A stretch of DNA of 18,878 nucleotides from JALNYB01 sp023230065 (GTDB lineage: Archaea > Thermoplasmatota > Thermoplasmata > Methanomassiliicoccales > Methanomethylophilaceae): NCBI GenBank assembly GCA_034006405.1, contig JAVESW010000012.1, forward strand, positions 1 to 18,878, written 5' to 3'. A model generated the notes under the pieces. It was not told the origin of the DNA, did not search any database, and worked only from the letters and a program-made list of their open reading frames with translations. Below, piece by piece: positions 14,483-18,878 of the stretch (the first letter of the stretch is position 1; each line of letters starts with the position of its first letter). The translations under genes were made by a program, and so were the position numbers.

Positions 14483-15670
14483 ATGGAAAAGCTGTTTATT
14501 GCCGACGATAAGGATGTAGCTGACGGATATACAATGGACGTTTATTTTGAACGTACCAAACGCATCCTCGAGGCAAGCGGATTGGCAGATGTCAAAGTAT
14601 GTGCAGAGTTCACAGGTAGTTCTCTTCCAAAAGGTTGGGATTGGGCTGTATTTTGCGGATTGGAAGAGGTTGTTCGTTTGATGGAAGGCCGTCCGATATC
14701 GATATCTGCAATTCCTGAGGGAACCATATTCAAGCCAAGGTCTGCCGAAAGTGTCAGAGTACCTCTAATGAACATATTCGGAAGATATACTGATTTTGGT
14801 GTCATGGAGACTGCGATGCTTGGTATGCTATGTCAGCCGTCAGGTATCGCCACAGCAGCAGCCCGTGTGAAGATAGCTGCCAAGAACAAGACAGTGCTCG
14901 CATTCGGCAATAGAAGAATGCATCCTGCTATAGCAGGTGTATTGGATCGTTCCTGTTACATAGGAGGCTGTGATGGTGTTTCTTCAAGAATGGGAGGAGA
15001 TATAATCGGAAAAGAACCTGTAGGGACAGTTCCTCATGCTTTGATGCTTCTAATGGGAAGTAATGAGGCGGCATTCAGGGCTTTTGATAAGATCATAGAA
15101 CCGGAGGTGCCGCGTATTATGCTTATCGATACATTCTCTGATGAACGTGCAGCAGCGTTAGATGCCTGTAGGATTATCAAGGACCTAAAAGGCGTAAGGC
15201 TAGATACTCCGGGATCAAGAAGAGGAAGTTACAAAGAGCTTATCAATGAGGTCCGTTGGGAATTGGATATGCATGGATTCAAGGATGTCAGCATAATTGT
15301 GTCCGGAGGTCTCGATGAGAAATCTATTTCGGAGATCGTAGATACTAGTGTTTCAGGGTTCGGAGTCGGTACATCGATCAGCAATGCACCCACATTGGAT
15401 CTTTCTATGGATATTGCAGAAAAAGATGGAGCTCCCGTATCCAAAAGAGGAAAGTTTGGTGGAAGGAAATATACTTATCGTTGTCCAACTTGTTTCGATA
15501 TGGGCGTTTCGCTTTCACCTGATGATGAAATCAAATGTAAATGCGGATGTATGATGCAGATGATAGAGAAAGAGGTTATGAAGAACGGGAAGCGTGTGGG
15601 GGATGTCAGGACCCCTGATGAGATTCGTTCTTATGTGCTTAAACAGCTAAAACAGATTGGAGAATTGTGA
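14483..15670 (+). CDS. pncB: Nicotinate phosphoribosyltransferase, archaeal type with C-terminal zinc knuckle
   Basis: A 395-residue enzyme of NAD salvage that joins nicotinate and PRPP to give nicotinate mononucleotide. Family segments include the MNIFGRYTDFGVMETAMLGM region, PSGIATAAARVKIAAKNKTV, the FGNRRMHPAIAGVLDRSCYI segment with GCDGVSS (the His in RRMHP is the probable catalytic one), VSGGLDEKSI and the phosphate-binding GFGVGTSISNAP. A C-terminal metal site uses C334, C337, C352, C354 and/or C356, as in the Thermoplasma acidophilum enzyme, which carries a zinc knuckle-like domain. The ATG is nine bases after enolase, with only a weak TGTGAT Shine-Dalgarno. Cotranscription with enolase and the response regulator is likely. 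Confidence 0.92.
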   Translation: MEKLFIADDKDVADGYTMDVYFERTKRILEASGLADVKVCAEFTGSSLPKGWDWAVFCGLEEVVRLMEGRPISISAIPEGTIFKPRSAESVRVPLMNIFGRYTDFGVMETAMLGMLCQPSGIATAAARVKIAAKNKTVLAFGNRRMHPAIAGVLDRSCYIGGCDGVSSRMGGDIIGKEPVGTVPHALMLLMGSNEAAFRAFDKIIEPEVPRIMLIDTFSDERAAALDACRIIKDLKGVRLDTPGSRRGSYKELINEVRWELDMHGFKDVSIIVSGGLDEKSISEIVDTSVSGFGVGTSISNAPTLDLSMDIAEKDGAPVSKRGKFGGRKYTYRCPTCFDMGVSLSPDDEIKCKCGCMMQMIEKEVMKNGKRVGDVRTPDEIRSYVLKQLKQIGEL

Positions 15671-15895
15671 AGAAACGTTATTTTTATGCTAAAAACTCCT
15701 TATTTTCATTATTTAAACCTTTTTATAAAAAACACATGAATTCCATCCAATTTATGTTGTTTAAATACCTTATTTTTCTTTGGTAACAGAAAGCTTATAT
15801 CTCTTCTAGTGATAGTCAGAATTTGTATTTGTCTGTCGCGAAATAGGTGGGATCTTGACGCAAATAGCAAAGAAAAAAAACAGGGGTATTGCTAA
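15671..15895 (+). promoter_or_regulatory. Intergenic region: U-tract terminator of pncB and promoter of the zinc-ribbon gene
   Basis: T-rich runs after the pncB stop (for example ctttttataaaaaac around 15719-15733) probably end the enolase operon. A TATA-like cttatat at 15794-15800 follows and would start transcription near 15825, leaving a leader of about 70 bases before the TTG at 15896. An AGGGGT at 15882-15887 is a variant Shine-Dalgarno. The segment has a loosely repeated ccttatttt (15699-15707 and 15768-15776), probably base composition. No tRNA fold was seen. Confidence 0.4.
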
Positions 15896-16168
15896 TTGAA
15901 TAACGATAGATCATTTGGTTCATCGATTCCATCCACGAAGGGACACATATGCACGTTGGATAATGTTAGTGCCAGCAGTTTTTTGAAGATTTATTGTTCA
16001 TGTGGTCGTATAATCGGTTTAGATAAATCTGAGATGAAAATAAAGATGAAACTCGGAAAGAGTCTCGAATGTGTTTCTTGTAGGAATGCGCGTATCTCAC
16101 GTGAACTTGATGCTCTTGACAAATCTTTTTATGGCGTCGAGGAAGAAGATACCTTTTGTGATTTTTGA
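15896..16168 (+). CDS. Small zinc-ribbon protein of unknown function (TTG start)
   Basis: A 90-residue protein that I do not recognise. It has two cysteine pairs, C34-x-C36 (YCSCGR) and C59-x2-C62 (CVSCRNARIS), spaced as in a zinc ribbon, and an acidic C-terminus (VEEEDTFCDF). The TTG start follows directly after an in-frame TAA, and no ATG lies upstream in frame; the first internal ATG would remove the first cysteine pair. An AGGGGT nine bases upstream and a TATA-like element at 15794-15800 support the TTG. A hairpin 11 bases after the stop supports a real transcribed unit. Zinc-ribbon proteins of this size often bind RNA, ribosomes or RNA polymerase, but nothing here decides this. It could be a Thermoplasmata-specific protein. 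Confidence 0.6.
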   Translation: MNNDRSFGSSIPSTKGHICTLDNVSASSFLKIYCSCGRIIGLDKSEMKIKMKLGKSLECVSCRNARISRELDALDKSFYGVEEEDTFCDF

Positions 16169-16179
16169 TGAAACAACGG

Positions 16180-16217
16180 CTTCAATGAAAAGCAATTGAA
16201 GTAATACGTTTTATATA
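16180..16217 (+). terminator. Hairpin after the zinc-ribbon gene
   Basis: A seven-pair stem (cttcaat at 16180-16186, attgaag at 16195-16201) with an eight-base loop, then aatacgttttatata. The T-run is short, so this is a weak terminator candidate placed 11 bases after the stop. Confidence 0.4.
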
Positions 16218-16364
16218 ATAAGTATGTATTAAAAAATATATTTCAAGCTCGTAGTATCTAGTATTAACTTAACGGGTCTAATAATATTTTGACGCGTGGC
16301 ATATGTCTTTTTTCCAAGGATCAAATCAGATGCAATAATAATAAAAAAGTTTAGATTTAAATTT
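16218..16364. other. AT-rich spacer between convergent genes
   Basis: A spacer with no recognisable gene. On the minus strand, an a-run at 16343-16348 gives a T-tract just after the topoisomerase stop, a probable U-tract terminator. No tRNA or repeat was seen. Confidence 0.4.
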
Positions 16365-18800
16365 TCAGACTGTTGTATCTTTCTTCTTTTTTGTAGCAGT
16401 CTTAGTGGGTTTTGTTTTTGAAGCGGTTTTGGTAGCGACCTTCTTTTTCTTTTTAGGCTTTTCCTCATCTTCTTCGGTCTTTGTTTTTCTTACAACAACC
16501 ACTTTGCCGACGCGTTCATCTTTTTCTGCAGTAGTAGTAGTTTTACTGCGAGATGCTTTCTTTTTTGTAGGGCAATCCGGATTGATACATTCTGGTGCAG
16601 TTCCGAATACGATCATGGGGGCATTACAGAATTCACATGCTTGTTCTGTGGGCGTAATAGATCCTCTAGGTCTAAGGGGGTATGTCTGTGTGCAGTTCGG
16701 CCATTCTGAACAGCCTGCGAAACGTCTTCCTGCTTTGGAGAACATTATCCTGATCGTTCCTTTTTTACATGTGGGGCAGATTCCGAGATTATTTTTCTCG
16801 GTGTTACTGCTACATTTAGGATCAATACATTGAATCGAAGGAGGCATTCCTTTTCTTACGATCTTTAGCTGTGAAAGACCGCATACAGGGCAGGAGGTAT
16901 CGACAGTTTGTATCAAAGCACCTCTGGGAAGGGGATATGCACGTTTACATTCAGGGTAGCCGTCACATCCAATGAAATTTCCATTTTTGGATTTCTTTAT
17001 AGTCATATTATTGCCGCATGTAGGACAAATACCGACATGTTGCTGTGTTCTCAGTGCAGATTTGATCTCGTCTCCGATATCCTTGCTTTCTGATTCGATC
17101 TTGCTTGCAACATCGTGAAGCATTTTCTGAGATTCATCAACTACGGATGCGAGCGTGCGTTCCCCTTCACTTATGCTGAGCATATCTGCTTCTAATTTAG
17201 CGGTCATCTCAGGTTCTGTGATTCCTCCTCCGTGTTTTTGGAGTGATTTAGTAAGTGCAGTACCGCTTGCGGTAGGGATCATATAGTTTCCTTGGACATA
17301 GTTCCTTGAGAATAATTTTCCGATTATGTCGTGTCTTGTACTCTTGGTACCTAATTGAAGTCTGTCCATTTCTTGGATCAAAGAACCCTGGTTGTACCGG
17401 TATGGAGGTTTAGTTGCTGATTCATCTATTCCGATTGATCTTATTTCGATCGGATCTCCGACGGTCATTTTGGGCATACGTACTTCAGTCACTTTCAGAT
17501 ATTTCTTGTAATATTTTTTCCATCCGGGGTTGGTTTGGATATAACCCTGTGATTTGAAAGTTTCACCGTTGACATCGATGTTACAATTGGTGATCTCGGC
17601 TTCTGCGTTAGGGCCGACTGTTGCAAGGAATCTTCTTACGATGAGTTCGTACAGTTTCCATTTATCTCCTTTCATTTTCTCAGATGTAGCTCCGGCTGTT
17701 GGATAGATAGGAGGATGATCTGTCGTTCTTCTCTTTCCTCTCGATGGGCTGATATGATCCTGTTTGAGAATCTCTTCAACATCTGCTTTGAAATCTGAGT
17801 CCTTGAGTTTTTCAAGGACATTCTTGAGACCTAAACTATGTGGGTATTCTGTGTTTTCTGTACGTGGATAGGAGATATATCCGCCTGTGTACAAGTCTTC
17901 GGCGAGTTTCATTGCAACAGTTGGAGGTATGCCGATCTTGTTCGCTTCGACCTGCATCATAGTAGTGTCGAAAGGTGACGGACGATACTCTTCTTTGGTT
18001 GTTACTTCGTACAGGGTGACTTTTCCTTTGTCGGTATCTTTTACCTTTTCGTAAATTTTGTCTGCTTCGGCCTTTTCCCAAATAGGGTTGCTTTCGTGTT
18101 CTCCTTTGAAGGCGAGCATTCCGAATTTACCTACGACATTCCAAAATGGTATTGGAATGAATTTTTCTATTTCCTCATGTCTGTCGACAAGGAGTTTGAG
18201 TGTCGGGCTCTGTACCCTTCCTACGGACATGAAATTCTTTCCAACTTGTCCGGATGATAGCGATATCAATCTTGTAAGAACGGCACCCCAAGATAGATCG
18301 ACTATCTGTCTTGCTTCCGCAGCATCTGCTAATTTCTCATCAGGTGCTGTGAGATTTTTGAATGCTGTTTCGATTTCACTTTTGGTCAATGCGCTGAATC
18401 TCGCTCTTTTGACTTTGGACATGTCTGCATGGATGGCGTTGATGGTTTCCATTCCTATGAGTTCTCCTTCTCTGTCAAAGTCGGTTGCAATTACTATCTC
18501 GTCTGCACTCTGAGAAATTTCACTGATCTTATTGAGAATCGATTTTACACGTACTGTTTTGACTTGAGGCGCGTACACCAGATCTACAGGTGAACTTCCG
18601 CTCCAGTCGTTGAATTCTTCTGGATAATCGAGTTCGATGATATGACCTCTGAGACTTACAACTGTACAGTCATCACCATCAGCTTCAAAATTGAGAACAG
18701 TCACTCCGCCACCAGATTCGGAATGAGATTTTCCGTCTGAAAGAATAGTAGATATCCTTCTGGCCGCGTTCGCTTTCTCAGTAATTATCAGTTTCTTCAT
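16365..18800 (-). CDS. topA: DNA topoisomerase I (type IA), archaeal, with four C4 zinc fingers and Lys-rich tail
   Basis: An 811-residue enzyme that relaxes negative supercoils by cutting one strand. The N-terminal Toprim domain has E8 (ITEKANAARR) and D107, D109 and E111 in ATDFDREGELIG. VGRVQSPTLKLLVDRHEEIE (193-212) opens the core. The catalytic tyrosine is Y311 in ISYPRTENTEYP, with R313 next to it. DHPPIYPT (361-368) and RYNQGSLIQEMDRLQLGTKSTRH (468-490) are also family motifs. Four zinc fingers follow: C592/595/612/618, C637/640/658/663, C675/678/697/703 and C722/725/738/743. The last 65 residues are low-complexity Lys/Thr-rich and likely hold DNA. The ATG at 18800 is followed by the usual start of the family, and a TATA box about 27 bases upstream suggests a leaderless mRNA. 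It is not reverse gyrase: there is no helicase domain. Confidence 0.96.
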   Translation of the reverse strand: MKKLIITEKANAARRISTILSDGKSHSESGGGVTVLNFEADGDDCTVVSLRGHIIELDYPEEFNDWSGSSPVDLVYAPQVKTVRVKSILNKISEISQSADEIVIATDFDREGELIGMETINAIHADMSKVKRARFSALTKSEIETAFKNLTAPDEKLADAAEARQIVDLSWGAVLTRLISLSSGQVGKNFMSVGRVQSPTLKLLVDRHEEIEKFIPIPFWNVVGKFGMLAFKGEHESNPIWEKAEADKIYEKVKDTDKGKVTLYEVTTKEEYRPSPFDTTMMQVEANKIGIPPTVAMKLAEDLYTGGYISYPRTENTEYPHSLGLKNVLEKLKDSDFKADVEEILKQDHISPSRGKRRTTDHPPIYPTAGATSEKMKGDKWKLYELIVRRFLATVGPNAEAEITNCNIDVNGETFKSQGYIQTNPGWKKYYKKYLKVTEVRMPKMTVGDPIEIRSIGIDESATKPPYRYNQGSLIQEMDRLQLGTKSTRHDIIGKLFSRNYVQGNYMIPTASGTALTKSLQKHGGGITEPEMTAKLEADMLSISEGERTLASVVDESQKMLHDVASKIESESKDIGDEIKSALRTQQHVGICPTCGNNMTIKKSKNGNFIGCDGYPECKRAYPLPRGALIQTVDTSCPVCGLSQLKIVRKGMPPSIQCIDPKCSSNTEKNNLGICPTCKKGTIRIMFSKAGRRFAGCSEWPNCTQTYPLRPRGSITPTEQACEFCNAPMIVFGTAPECINPDCPTKKKASRSKTTTTAEKDERVGKVVVVRKTKTEEDEEKPKKKKKVATKTASKTKPTKTATKKKKDTTV

Positions 18801-18878
18801 TCAGACGTCTCACTGCATCCGAGTTATTTAATCATTGGCTGTTAGTAAAAAAATAATCTGTTGTAGGTAAAAAGATGC
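18801..18878. promoter_or_regulatory. Promoter region upstream of topA, possibly divergent
   Basis: On the minus strand attaaataa (plus-strand 18824-18832) is a TATA box about 27 bases before the topA ATG, at the distance for leaderless transcription. The plus strand ends with an ATG at 18875-18877 preceded by taggt, which could be the first codon of a divergent gene outside the window, but only four bases are available to judge. Confidence 0.5.

Noticed and set aside
15671..15895. Repeated ccttatttt motifs considered as CRISPR or regulatory repeats
   Set aside because: Only two imperfect copies in T-rich sequence without regular spacing; base composition explains them.
16229..16468. Basic 79-residue open frame on the minus strand over the end of topA
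   Set aside because: It is an alternative frame of the Lys-rich topA tail, which makes arginine- and lysine-rich readings in other frames; no start signal supports it.
16365..18800. Reverse gyrase
   Set aside because: The protein starts directly with the Toprim domain and has no helicase-like N-terminal half.

Overview
This window looks like a chromosomal segment of a euryarchaeon of the class Thermoplasmata, most likely the order Methanomassiliicoccales (inference). The archaeal signs are archaeal-type S-adenosylmethionine synthetase, FEN-1 with a C-terminal PCNA-binding box, ribosomal protein L40e, a Thermoplasma-like nicotinate phosphoribosyltransferase, an archaeal-type topoisomerase I, and a two-subunit aconitase X of the kind used in the archaeal mevalonate pathway. 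Several genes have a TATA-like element about 24-28 bases before the start codon, as expected for leaderless transcripts. None of the 17 genes ends in TAG (13 TGA, 4 TAA), which fits a lineage where UAG is reserved for pyrrolysine. No methanogenesis or pyrrolysine gene is present here, so the placement is not proven.

Layout. (1) 83-2031, plus strand: aconitase X large subunit, then its small subunit fused to a Nudix hydrolase domain, ending at a hairpin terminator. (2) 2079-6832, minus strand: ribulose-phosphate 3-epimerase, FEN-1 and isoleucyl-tRNA synthetase. (3) 6833-7262: a 430-base AT-rich intergenic region. (4) 7263-8398, plus: a 70-residue Cys/His-rich protein and RNase Z. (5) 8385-8948, minus: an HTH-CBS regulator overlapping the RNase Z 3' end and divergent from (6) 9072-10298, plus: S-adenosylmethionine synthetase. 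(7) 10337-12131, plus: a winged-helix regulator, a TIM-barrel metal-dependent isomerase or endonuclease-like protein, and the very short L40e gene. (8) 12291-15670, plus: a receiver-DUF835 response regulator, enolase and nicotinate phosphoribosyltransferase, tightly spaced. (9) 15896-16168, plus: a small zinc-ribbon protein with a TTG start. (10) 16365-18800, minus: DNA topoisomerase I with four zinc fingers and a lysine-rich tail.

The content is mostly housekeeping: translation and RNA maturation, replication and topology, central carbon, NAD and SAM synthesis, and lipid precursors. There is no CRISPR array, insertion sequence, prophage or obvious foreign island. The most unusual features are the aconitase X-Nudix fusion, the HTH-CBS regulator facing the SAM synthetase gene, and the response regulator that appears to lead an enolase-NAD salvage operon. 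These are candidate links, not a demonstrated new system.
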